NCBI GenBank assembly: GCA_028290225.1
Contig: JAQGKH010000073.1
Span: forward strand, 1-5,888
Direction: 5' to 3'
Length of the DNA: 5,888 nt
Source of the DNA: Devosia sp.
GTDB taxonomy: Bacteria; Pseudomonadota; Alphaproteobacteria; Rhizobiales; Devosiaceae
The notes under the pieces were generated by a model that had not been told where the DNA came from, made no database searches, and was given only the letters and a program-made list of their open reading frames with translations. How positions within the stretch are numbered: the first letter of the stretch is position 1; every line of letters starts with the position of its first letter. The position numbers were made by a program, and so were the translations under genes. Shown one piece after another: positions 1-5,888 of the stretch.

Positions 1-1380
1 GGCATTTCCATTACCTCCTCAGTGATGACCTTTGAATATGACGGACTGACGCTCAACCTGCTGGACACCCCGGGCCACTCCGACTTTTCCGAAGACACCT
101 ATCGCACCCTGACGGCGGTGGATGCGGCCATCATGGTGATCGACGCCGCCAAGGGCATCGAGAGCCAGACGCTCAAGCTGTTTGAAGTGTGCCGGTTGCG
201 CGACATCCCCATCATCACCTTCATCAACAAGGTGGACCGGGAGGGCCAAAGCCCGCTTGACCTGATCGACGAAATCCAGAGCAAGCTGGCCCTGGACCTG
301 ACGCCGGTGTTGTGGCCCATCGGGCAGGGCGTGGATTTCGGCGGCTATATCGACCTTGTGGAAAAGCGCGTGGTCAGCCCCCAGGGCAAGCCCATCGCCG
401 AGTTCAACGAGCTGGAAGACCTGCTGGACAATGCCGCACTGGTCGATGACCCGGTGTTCATGGCGGCGCTGGAAACGCTGGAAATGGCGCGCGCCATGCT
501 GCCGGCCTTTGATCTGGATACCTTTCACCAGGGCCATCTGAGTCCGGTGCTGTTCGGCTCGGCGCTCAAGGGCGTCAGCGTCGCCGAATTGCTGCGCACC
601 CTGGGCGAGTGGGGGCCCGAACCGCGGCCGCAGCCAGCGATTCCCGCCCCTATCGCTCCGGCCGACAAGAAGGTCACCGGCTTTGTGTTTAAGGTGCAGG
701 CGAACATGGACGCCAATCACCGCGACCGCATCGCCTTTGTGCGCTTGTGCTCGGGCAAGTTCGAGCGCGGCATGCGCCTCAAGAATGTGCGGTCGGGCAA
801 GGACATGGCCGTATCGAACCCGATGTTCTTTTTCGGCAATAATCGCGAGCTGGCCGAAGAAGCGGTGGCCGGCGACATCGTGGGCATCCCCAATCACGGC
901 ACGCTCTCGGTGGGGGACACGCTGACCGAGGGCGCCACCATCAACGTCACGGGTATTCCCAACTTCGCGCCCGAGATCATCCGCCGCGTTCGCCTGACCG
1001 ATCACATGAAGACCAAGCAGATGAGCAAGGCCCTTTCGGACCTGGCCGAGGAAGGCGTCACCCAGGTGTTCCGCCGCATGGTTGGCGCGGACTGGATCGT
1101 GGGCGTTGTCGGCCAGCTACAGCTCGAAGTGCTGTCCGCGCGCGTCGCCAAGGAATATGGCGTGCCGATCACCTTCGAGAGCCTGAACTACGAAGTGGCG
1201 CGCTGGGTCGAGAGCGACGATCCCGAGGAGCTCAAGCGCTTCATTGCCGCCCAGAAGGTCAACATGGCCGAAGACCGGACCGAAGCGCCGGTGTTTCTGG
1301 CACAGAATGCGTGGTGGGCGGATCGGGCCAAGCAGGATTGGCCCAAGATCCGGTTCCTGACCACCAAGGAACGCCATTGA
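1..1380 (+). CDS. prfC: Peptide chain release factor 3 (RF3), 5' end missing
   Basis: RF3 is a cytosolic translational GTPase that recycles RF1/RF2 from the ribosome after peptide release. The frame is open from base 1 (reading GISITSSV) to TGA at 1378-1380, giving 459 visible residues. E. coli RF3 is 529 residues, so roughly 65-75 N-terminal residues with the P-loop are outside the window. Visible GTPase motifs: the end of switch I (G2, bases 1-24), G3 DTPGH (64-78), G4 NKVD (226-237) and a G5-like SAL (559-567). Downstream, TGFVFKVQANMD and HRDRIAF (about 676-738), GIPNFAPE (about 952-975) and QVFRRM (about 1063-1080) follow E. coli RF3 closely and separate it from EF-G. The segment between G4 and G5 is shorter than in E. 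coli. The GTG at 22 is internal, not the start. The gene overlaps the next one by two bases at its stop. Identification is very secure. Confidence 0.97.
   Translation, partial: GISITSSVMTFEYDGLTLNLLDTPGHSDFSEDTYRTLTAVDAAIMVIDAAKGIESQTLKLFEVCRLRDIPIITFINKVDREGQSPLDLIDEIQSKLALDLTPVLWPIGQGVDFGGYIDLVEKRVVSPQGKPIAEFNELEDLLDNAALVDDPVFMAALETLEMARAMLPAFDLDTFHQGHLSPVLFGSALKGVSVAELLRTLGEWGPEPRPQPAIPAPIAPADKKVTGFVFKVQANMDANHRDRIAFVRLCSGKFERGMRLKNVRSGKDMAVSNPMFFFGNNRELAEEAVAGDIVGIPNHGTLSVGDTLTEGATINVTGIPNFAPEIIRRVRLTDHMKTKQMSKALSDLAEEGVTQVFRRMVGADWIVGVVGQLQLEVLSARVAKEYGVPITFESLNYEVARWVESDDPEELKRFIAAQKVNMAEDRTEAPVFLAQNAWWADRAKQDWPKIRFLTTKERH
1366..1370 (+). promoter_or_regulatory. Shine-Dalgarno site for the methyltransferase gene
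   Basis: AAGGA lies inside the last codons of prfC, six bases upstream of a TTG at 1377. This spacing is close to ideal and decides the start. The in-frame GTG at 1311 would overlap prfC by 70 bases and has no comparable site in front. Confidence 0.7.
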
Positions 1381-2582
1381 CCTCCCCCGAGCGCATCGAG
1401 GAGTTCCTCACGGCCGTCAAGACCGCGTTCATAAACGGTTCATTGTTGCGGCTGAAATTGGGCGGCTACCATGGTGGCGAGCCCGATCTCAAATCCGTTG
1501 AGGTCAAGAAGATCGTCGCCAAGGGAGTGGAGAAGTTCAGCTTCACCTTCCACTACAAGACGCGCGACATCATCAAGAACCAGATCCAGCCCGAAGCCTT
1601 GGGCAATCTGCGCACAGCGCTGCGCGACGAATTCCGCAGCGCCCAGTTGGCCACCACCGAGTTCGATCTGGTCTTTGAGCGGAACGGCGACAAGGTGCGC
1701 CTCAAGCGCAGCGAAGTGGCGGGTCGGGAAGCGGCCTCCACCGAGCACAACCGTGCCAAGAACCGGCCGCTTGCCGAGACCGACAAGCCCTATCTCAAGG
1801 CTCTCGGCATCACGGGCAAGGACGGCGTCGTGCGCAGTGACGCGCAGGACAAGTTCAGGCAAATCAACAAGATGGTGGAGATTTTTGCGCCATTGATTCA
1901 GGCGATCGAGGCGGAGAAACCCCGTATCGTCGATATGGGCGCGGGCAAGGGTTACCTCGATTTCGCCCTTTACGATTACCTGGTGGCGCAGGGCGGCTCG
2001 CCCGAGATCATCGGCGTGGAGATGCGCCCCAAGCTGGTTGAAGATGGCAATGCCACTGCTGCCGCTTCGGGCTATTCGGGCCTTCACTTCGTGCCCGGCA
2101 CGATCATGGACTATGACGCTGCCGGCGCCGACGCGGTGATCGCGCTGCACGCCTGTGATACCGCGACCGATGATGCGATCTTCAAGGGCATTCACGCAGG
2201 GGCCGCGCTGATCGCCGTGGCGCCGTGCTGCCACAAGCAGATCCGGCGCGAAATGGAGACGGGGCAGGCCGACCATCGCCTCGACGTGCTGCTGCGGCAT
2301 GGCACCTTCCTGGAGCGGCAGGCCGAGATGGTGACTGATACGCTGCGTGCGTTGTTGCTGGAGCTAAGTGGCTACCGCACCAAGGTTTTCGAGTTCGTGT
2401 CGGATGCCCATACGCCCAAGAACAACTTGATCGTGGCGGAAAAGGACGGGCGTGCCGGACGGGACCGCGAAGCGATCCTGGGCAGGATCGCCGAGATCAA
2501 AGCCCTGTTCGGCATCCGCCACCATTATCTCGAAGGGCTGCTCCGGTCGGAAGCCCAACCACAACAGCTTGGATCGCCATGA
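1377..2582 (+). CDS. Class I SAM-dependent methyltransferase (METTL25/TRM13-like, Methyltransf_32 type)
   Basis: Predicted cytosolic SAM-dependent methyltransferase of 401 residues; substrate unknown. I place the start at TTG 1377, whose last two bases are shared with the prfC stop; an AAGGA site sits six bases upstream. Residues ~1-150 form a basic N-terminal region (KLGGYHGGEPDLKSVEVKK near the start) that I do not recognise. The Rossmann-type domain follows: motif I DMGAGKG at 186-192 binds SAM, an acidic strand end EMR occurs about 30 residues later, HACD is at 258-261, and APCCHK has its cysteines at 284 and 285. The HAC(G/D) and PCCH combination is shared with METTL25, GSTCD and TRM13-type proteins, some of which modify RNA. 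The NPPY motif of PrmC-type glutamine methyltransferases is absent, so release-factor GGQ methylation is not indicated. The overlap with prfC suggests, but does not prove, a link to translation. The family call is good; the role is unassigned. Confidence 0.85.
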   Translation: MTSPERIEEFLTAVKTAFINGSLLRLKLGGYHGGEPDLKSVEVKKIVAKGVEKFSFTFHYKTRDIIKNQIQPEALGNLRTALRDEFRSAQLATTEFDLVFERNGDKVRLKRSEVAGREAASTEHNRAKNRPLAETDKPYLKALGITGKDGVVRSDAQDKFRQINKMVEIFAPLIQAIEAEKPRIVDMGAGKGYLDFALYDYLVAQGGSPEIIGVEMRPKLVEDGNATAAASGYSGLHFVPGTIMDYDAAGADAVIALHACDTATDDAIFKGIHAGAALIAVAPCCHKQIRREMETGQADHRLDVLLRHGTFLERQAEMVTDTLRALLLELSGYRTKVFEFVSDAHTPKNNLIVAEKDGRAGRDREAILGRIAEIKALFGIRHHYLEGLLRSEAQPQQLGSP

Positions 2583-2899
2583 CCAAAATCATCTTCGTTC
2601 AGCAAAACGGCGAACGCATCGAAACAGAAGCCCAGAACGGCGCGACCGTGATGGAAGCGGCCATCATGAACGGCGTTCCAGGCATTGTTGCCGAATGCGG
2701 CGGCGCCTGCACCTGCGCCACATGCCATGTGTATGTCGATGCAGCGTGGGAAGAAACGGTGGGCGGGCCTTCGGCCATGGAAGAAGACATGCTGGACTTC
2801 GCTTTTGACGTGAAGGCATCGAGCCGCTTGAGCTGCCAGATTAAGGAGCGCGACGCCATAAACGGCCTGATCGTGCATGTTCCGAGCCGCCAGGGCTGA
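2579..2899 (+). CDS. [2Fe-2S] ferredoxin, adrenodoxin/FdVI type
   Basis: Small soluble electron carrier of 106 residues, a normal length for the family. Ligand cysteines are C40, C46, C49 and C86, giving the vertebrate/adrenodoxin-class spacing C-x5-C-x2-C-x36-C. The surrounding GVPGIVAECGGACTCATCH and the C-terminal LIVHVP resemble Rhodobacter capsulatus FdVI (fdxE) and putidaredoxin; the C-terminal Trp important in putidaredoxin is lacking. One extra cysteine, C44, lies in the cluster loop. Family members serve Fe-S cluster assembly (the essential FdVI/Isc class) or cytochrome P450s. No isc, suf, P450 or ferredoxin reductase gene is visible, so the partner is unknown; the similarity to FdVI makes a housekeeping role more likely. 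The ATG at 2579 overlaps the methyltransferase TGA in an ATGA arrangement, with GGAT four bases upstream, indicating translational coupling. It is the last gene before a probable terminator. Confidence 0.93.
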   Translation: MTKIIFVQQNGERIETEAQNGATVMEAAIMNGVPGIVAECGGACTCATCHVYVDAAWEETVGGPSAMEEDMLDFAFDVKASSRLSCQIKERDAINGLIVHVPSRQG

Positions 2900-2929
2900 G
2901 ATTGCACCGCGTACAATTTGCGCGCCGAT

Positions 2930-2949
2930 GCCGTTGGACGGTTTTTTTT
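2930..2949 (+). terminator. Probable Rho-independent terminator after the ferredoxin gene
   Basis: CCGT (2931-2934) and ACGG (2938-2941) form a four-pair stem with a three-base TGG loop, extended by a G-T wobble, and run directly into eight T residues (2942-2949). It lies 31 bases past the ferredoxin stop and separates the prfC cluster from the cysG operon. The stem is short, so termination may be partial. Confidence 0.55.
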
Positions 2950-3033
2950 AGCCGGACGCCGGTTCGCGGCTCCACCGCGTTCCAATTGCTTGGGCTTGCG
3001 GGAAAAACCCGGCTTTCCTCGGCGGTGGCCCTG

Positions 3034-3057
3034 TTACCGTGCGGCGCAATAGGGTAA
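3034..3057 (+). repeat. Interrupted inverted repeat TTACC-N14-GGTAA upstream of cysG, candidate operator
   Basis: TTACC at 3034-3038 and GGTAA at 3053-3057 are perfect inverted copies whose centres are 19 bases apart, about two helical turns, which would suit a dimeric regulator. It ends 28 bases before the cysG start codon. Half-sites this short can arise by chance and I cannot name a regulator, so this is only a candidate. Confidence 0.25.
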
Positions 3058-3076
3058 TTTCCCCGCAGTTTTGGTC

Positions 3077-3080
3077 AGGG
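3077..3080 (+). promoter_or_regulatory. Shine-Dalgarno site for cysG
   Basis: AGGG sits five bases before ATG 3086. It favours that ATG over the in-frame TTG at 3071, which would add only five residues (to VRVQ) before the conserved GHLNTFPL beginning. Confidence 0.55.
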
Positions 3081-3085
3081 TTCAA

Positions 3086-4480
3086 ATGGGTCATCTCAAC
3101 ACATTTCCGTTGAGTTTTAAAGTTCAGGGTCGTCGCATCGTCATCATCGGCGGTGCAGAAGAAGCCCTCAATAAAGCCCGGCTCGCTGTTAAGACTACTG
3201 CTCAGGTCGTGATTATAGCGCCGCACCTGGAGGCCGATTTCTCGGCACTTCCGGTAGAGCTGGTGCTGCGTCATTTCCAAGCCTCCGACCTCGACGGAGC
3301 CGCTTTGGTCTTCGTTGCCGAAGAAGGACCGGACGCGATTGCGGCCCAGGCAGAAGCCCGCGCGCGCAACATCCCGTTGAATGTGGTGGATGTGCCCGGC
3401 CAGTGTGATTTTTATACGCCCGCGATCATTGATCGAGCCCCGCTCACCATTGCCGTTTCCAGCGAAGGGGCGGCCCCGGTGCTGGCGCGCTTGGTGCGGG
3501 CGCGGATCGAGGCCGTGTTGTCGCCGCAGCTGGGACGGCTGGCCAGCCTAGCAGGCAGCCTGCGGCATCGGGTGGAGAGCTTGATCGAGGATGGGGACGC
3601 GCGCCGCCGGTTTTACCAGGCGCTTGTCACATCGCCTGAGGTCGAGCGCGCTGAACTGGCCGGAAGCGGCGAAACGGCGGCGTGGGCTTTGCTGGCGCAA
3701 CACGCCCAAACCGGCGGTGGCGCAGGCGTGGTCTGGCTGATCGGCGCGGGCCCCGGCTCGGAAGACCTGCTGACCCTGCGCGCTCAGCGGCTGCTGCAGG
3801 ACGCCGACGTGATCGTGCATGATCAGCTGGTTCCCGACGTGGTGGTGCAGATGGGCCGGCGCGATGCCGAGCAGATTTCCGTCGGCAAGGCCAAGGGGCA
3901 TCATTCCTTTTCGCAGGCGCAGATCAACACGCTGCTGGTGCGGCTCGCAGGCGAAGGCAAGCGAGTGGCGCGGCTGAAATCGGGCGATCCCATGGTGTTT
4001 GGGCGGGCGGGCGAGGAAATAGCGGCCTTGCGCAAGGCAGGTATCGCTTACCAGGTGGTGCCGGGCGTCAGTGCGGCTTTGGCGGCGGCAGCCGATACGG
4101 CCACACCGGTAACCCTGCGCAAGGTATCAAGCGGCTTTATCATGGCGACCGCCCATGGCGCCGAGGACACCGAGTTACAGCATTGGGCGCTGCTGGCCGG
4201 CGCTGGGCTGACGCTGGGGCTTTACATGGGCAAGTCGATTGCCGCCGACGTGGCGGCGCGCCTGCTCGAGCATGGCGCAAGCGCCACGCTGCCGGTCGGC
4301 ATCGTCGTCAATGCGGGCCGGGCCAACCGCTCGCTATATTCCGGCACCCTCGGCGCGTTGGCGAGCAACCAGCTCGACTTCGCCGACGGGCCGGCGGTTA
4401 TTCTGGTGGGCGAGGCTGTCGCGGCAGGCGACTGGGCCGATGCCGCCCAGATGGCCGCGCAGAGCTTCAAGGTAGCGTAG
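3086..4480 (+). CDS. cysG: Siroheme synthase CysG (precorrin-2 dehydrogenase/sirohydrochlorin ferrochelatase fused to uroporphyrinogen-III C-methyltransferase)
   Basis: Trifunctional cytosolic enzyme converting uroporphyrinogen III to siroheme: two SAM-dependent methylations, NAD-dependent oxidation of precorrin-2 and iron insertion. It has 464 residues (E. coli CysG 457) from ATG 3086. Residues ~1-150 are the dehydrogenase/chelatase half: nucleotide-binding loop IIGGAEEALNKAR (20-32), NVVD with D102 matching the catalytic aspartate, and AVSSEG with S125/S126 where E. coli carries the regulatory serine. Residues ~145-200 resemble the dimerisation segment (LGRLASLAGSLRHRV). Residues ~216-455 are the methyltransferase: GAGPG (220-224), RLKSGDP (296-302), GRAGEE (306-311), VVPG (324-327) and YMG (380-382). 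The loop reads GGA where E. coli has GGG, and KSGDP replaces KGGDP; the latter is common in alphaproteobacteria as I recall. It lies two bases upstream of the DUF2849 gene and supplies the cofactor for the reductase downstream. Confidence 0.96.
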   Translation: MGHLNTFPLSFKVQGRRIVIIGGAEEALNKARLAVKTTAQVVIIAPHLEADFSALPVELVLRHFQASDLDGAALVFVAEEGPDAIAAQAEARARNIPLNVVDVPGQCDFYTPAIIDRAPLTIAVSSEGAAPVLARLVRARIEAVLSPQLGRLASLAGSLRHRVESLIEDGDARRRFYQALVTSPEVERAELAGSGETAAWALLAQHAQTGGGAGVVWLIGAGPGSEDLLTLRAQRLLQDADVIVHDQLVPDVVVQMGRRDAEQISVGKAKGHHSFSQAQINTLLVRLAGEGKRVARLKSGDPMVFGRAGEEIAALRKAGIAYQVVPGVSAALAAAADTATPVTLRKVSSGFIMATAHGAEDTELQHWALLAGAGLTLGLYMGKSIAADVAARLLEHGASATLPVGIVVNAGRANRSLYSGTLGALASNQLDFADGPAVILVGEAVAAGDWADAAQMAAQSFKVA

Positions 4481-4482
4481 CA

Positions 4483-4806
4483 ATGGAAATCATCACGGGC
4501 AACGAGCTGCTCTCGGGCGGCACGGTTTATCTGGACGCCCATGGGCAATGGGTCGAGCAACTGCAGGCAGCGCGGCTTTTTGACAAAACCGAAGCCGAAG
4601 CGCGGGACGCTGCCATTGCGGCCAGCAAGGCGACGGGCCGTATCATCAGCCTCGAGATCGAGGAAGTCAGCGTGGAAGCTGGTCAAATCGTGCCCAAGCG
4701 GCTGCGGGAGCGTATCCGTGCGGCGGGCCCGACGGCGCCGTTGACGTTGAAAGGCGAGATCTATGACCGCCAGCATTTGAGTGAGGACGGTCATGTATCG
4801 ATATGA
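4483..4806 (+). CDS. DUF2849 family protein, cysG-cysI linked, function unknown
   Basis: Small soluble protein of 107 residues with no signal peptide, membrane segment or cysteine. The beginning (MEIITGNELLSGGTVYLD, then GQWVEQLQAARLF) and the alanine-rich EAEARDAAIAASKA helix match my memory of DUF2849, a family found mainly in alphaproteobacteria between cysG and the sulfite/nitrite reductase gene. The start is ATG 4483, two bases after the cysG stop, with AAGGT nine bases upstream. The end overlaps the start of the reductase gene by 14 bases, so all three genes are probably translated in a coupled way. The position suggests an accessory role in siroheme delivery, assembly or electron supply of the reductase, but nothing in the sequence shows a catalytic or metal site. 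The gene is certain from its context; the family name is likely; its function is unknown. Confidence 0.85.
   Translation: MEIITGNELLSGGTVYLDAHGQWVEQLQAARLFDKTEAEARDAAIAASKATGRIISLEIEEVSVEAGQIVPKRLRERIRAAGPTAPLTLKGEIYDRQHLSEDGHVSI
4783..4787 (+). promoter_or_regulatory. Shine-Dalgarno site for the cysI-like gene
   Basis: GAGGA lies inside the end of the DUF2849 gene, five bases before ATG 4793. It supports a reductase start that overlaps the upstream gene by 14 bases. Confidence 0.65.
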
Positions 4807-5888
4807 CGAATTCGACGCGGCCTTTGTGCAAGGTCGCACGGCCCAGTTTGCCGACCAAGTCAAGCGGCGCATTTCGGGCGAGCTGAGCGAAGATCAGTTC
4901 CGGCCATTGCGCCTGATGAACGGGCTTTACCTGCAACTGCATGCCTATATGTTGCGGGTTGCGGTGCCGTATGGAACCCTGTCGTCGAGGCAGATGCGCA
5001 AGCTCGCCCATATTGCTCGCACTTATGACCGGGGTTACGGGCATTTCACTACGCGCCAGAACATCCAGTTCAACTGGCCCAAGCTCAAGGACATTCCCGA
5101 AATTCTGGCTGAACTGGCATCGGTGGAGATGCACGCGATCCAGACCTCGGGCAACTGCATCCGCAATGTCACGACCGACCAGTTCGCCGGGGCCGCTGCC
5201 GACGAGATCATTGATCCTCGGCCAGTGGCGGAGATCATCCGGCAATGGTCGAGCCTGCATCCGGAATTCTCTTACCTGCCGCGCAAATTCAAGATCGCGA
5301 TCACCGGGGCGCGGGAAGATCGGGCTGCGATCCGTTTCCACGATATCGGGCTGCAGGCCGCAAGCAATGGCGCCGGCGAGGCGGGTTGGGAAGTGTGGGT
5401 CGGGGGCGGGCTGGGGCGCACTCCGATCACGGGCAAGATGATCAACAGCTTTGTGCCCAATGTGCATCTGCTGGCCTATCTCGAGTCCATCATGCGGGTT
5501 TACAACCGGTATGGTCGGCGGGACAACAAATACAAGGCCCGCTTCAAGATCCTGATCCATGAAGAAGGTCTGGAGTCCATCAAGGGGCAGGTCGAGATGG
5601 AGTACGCCGAGGTTCGCGGCGGTGCTCTGACTTTGCCCGAGGCTGAGCTGGACCGGATCACTACATACTTCGCGCCTCCACGTTTTGTTGAGGCCGGCGC
5701 GACACGCATCGATGTGGAGCGTGAGAAGATCCTCGACCCCGCCTATGGCCGGTGGCTCGAAAACAACATCCATTCGCACAAGCAGCCGGGCTATGCATGC
5801 GTGACGGTATCGCTCAAGCCGGTTGGCGGGGCGCCGGGCGATGCAAGCGACGCCCAGATGGAAGCCATTGCTGATCTCGCACAGCGCT
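4793..5888 (+). CDS. cysI: Sulfite/nitrite reductase hemoprotein (CysI-like), 3' end missing
   Basis: Siroheme/[4Fe-4S] reductase, most likely reducing sulfite to sulfide with six electrons in cysteine synthesis. The frame is open from ATG 4793 to the window end (365 codons, no stop). Family members have about 550-570 residues, so roughly a third is missing, including the four cysteines that bind the cluster and siroheme. Visible residues match E. coli CysI active-site positions: R88 in TTRQNIQFNW (86-95) for R83, R124 in GNCIRNV (120-126) for R153, and K165/K167 in LPRKFK (162-167) for K215/K217. VGGGLGRTP follows near residue 204, and the second ferrite-reductase-like repeat seems to begin at HSHKQPGYACVTVSLKP (about 328-344). 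Siroheme made by CysG upstream is its cofactor. Alphaproteobacterial homologues are often annotated only as nitrite/sulfite reductase; sulfite is favoured by the cysG/DUF2849 context, but nitrite cannot be excluded. The electron donor is not visible here. Confidence 0.92.
   Translation, partial: MYRYDEFDAAFVQGRTAQFADQVKRRISGELSEDQFRPLRLMNGLYLQLHAYMLRVAVPYGTLSSRQMRKLAHIARTYDRGYGHFTTRQNIQFNWPKLKDIPEILAELASVEMHAIQTSGNCIRNVTTDQFAGAAADEIIDPRPVAEIIRQWSSLHPEFSYLPRKFKIAITGAREDRAAIRFHDIGLQAASNGAGEAGWEVWVGGGLGRTPITGKMINSFVPNVHLLAYLESIMRVYNRYGRRDNKYKARFKILIHEEGLESIKGQVEMEYAEVRGGALTLPEAELDRITTYFAPPRFVEAGATRIDVEREKILDPAYGRWLENNIHSHKQPGYACVTVSLKPVGGAPGDASDAQMEAIADLAQR

Larger units (their letters stand above)
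2900..3085 (+). promoter_or_regulatory. Intergenic region carrying the presumed cysG operon promoter
   Basis: This 186-base gap is the only substantial non-coding DNA in the window. Because a likely terminator lies at its left end, the promoter for cysG, the DUF2849 gene and cysI should lie between about 2950 and 3070. I cannot identify convincing -35 and -10 boxes; TAGGGT at 3050-3055 is a weak -10 candidate without a good -35 partner. A CGGG/CCCG hairpin with an A5 loop (2999-3011) and an inverted repeat at 3034-3057 are the only structures seen. No known riboswitch is recognised. Confidence 0.45.

Noticed and set aside
19..1005. Long open frame on the minus strand opposite prfC (328 codons)
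   Set aside because: It lies wholly opposite the certain RF3 gene, its protein is rich in His, Gln and Arg typical of high-GC antisense frames, and it resembles no family.
1311..1376. Extended methyltransferase start at GTG 1311
   Set aside because: It would add 22 residues encoded within conserved prfC sequence and lacks a good ribosome binding site; TTG 1377 has one at ideal spacing.
1440..2300. Minus-strand open frame opposite the methyltransferase gene (286 codons)
   Set aside because: The plus strand carries clear methyltransferase motifs; the antisense protein shows no recognisable domain.
1377..2582. Methyltransferase as PrmC (release factor glutamine methyltransferase), given its neighbour prfC
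   Set aside because: The NPPY motif is absent, the CCH motif differs, and RF3 is not the GGQ-bearing substrate of PrmC.
2999..3011. CGGG-AAAAA-CCCG hairpin as a second terminator
   Set aside because: It has only four pairs and no T tract after it, so it is noted only as a possible leader structure.
3071..3085. TTG 3071 as the cysG start
   Set aside because: ATG 3086 is preceded by AGGG at five bases and begins right at the conserved N-terminus.
4667..5779. Minus-strand open frame of 370 codons opposite cysI
   Set aside because: CysI active-site motifs on the plus strand are unmistakable; the antisense frame is a by-product of GC-biased third positions.
1..5888. Mobile element, CRISPR, phage or defence system
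   Set aside because: No direct-repeat arrays, transposase or integrase motifs, or compositional breaks are seen; genes are contiguous core functions on one strand.

Overview
The window is GC-rich, densely packed bacterial DNA, and every gene I can support lies on the plus strand. The gene families and their order point to an alphaproteobacterium of the Hyphomicrobiales (Rhizobiales) type, possibly close to Devosia. The main reasons are the fused siroheme synthase, a DUF2849 gene and a sulfite/nitrite reductase gene in that order, and an FdVI-type ferredoxin. The taxonomic call is inference from remembered family features, not a database match.

Region 1 (1-2899) is a tightly overlapping three-gene cluster. 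It starts with the 3' part of prfC (peptide chain release factor 3), whose first ~65-75 codons lie off the left edge. Next comes a class I SAM-dependent methyltransferase of the METTL25/TRM13-like group, which appears to start at a TTG overlapping the prfC stop codon. Last is an adrenodoxin/FdVI-type [2Fe-2S] ferredoxin that starts in an ATGA overlap with the methyltransferase stop. A short hairpin followed by eight T residues (2930-2949) probably ends this transcript.

Region 2 (2900-3085) is a non-coding gap of 186 bases. It holds the probable terminator, a 24-bp interrupted inverted repeat and the ribosome binding site of cysG, so it most likely contains the promoter of the next operon.

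Region 3 (3086-5888) is the start of an assimilatory sulfur (or sulfite/nitrite) reduction operon: cysG, a small DUF2849 gene, and a cysI-like hemoprotein gene that runs off the right edge. CysG makes siroheme from uroporphyrinogen III, and the CysI-like reductase needs siroheme coupled to a [4Fe-4S] cluster, so cofactor maker and cofactor user are co-expressed. The small gene between them has no established function.

I see no mobile elements, CRISPR arrays, tRNA or rRNA genes. Most of the window is ordinary core metabolism and translation. The least understood parts are the methyltransferase coupled to prfC and the DUF2849 protein.
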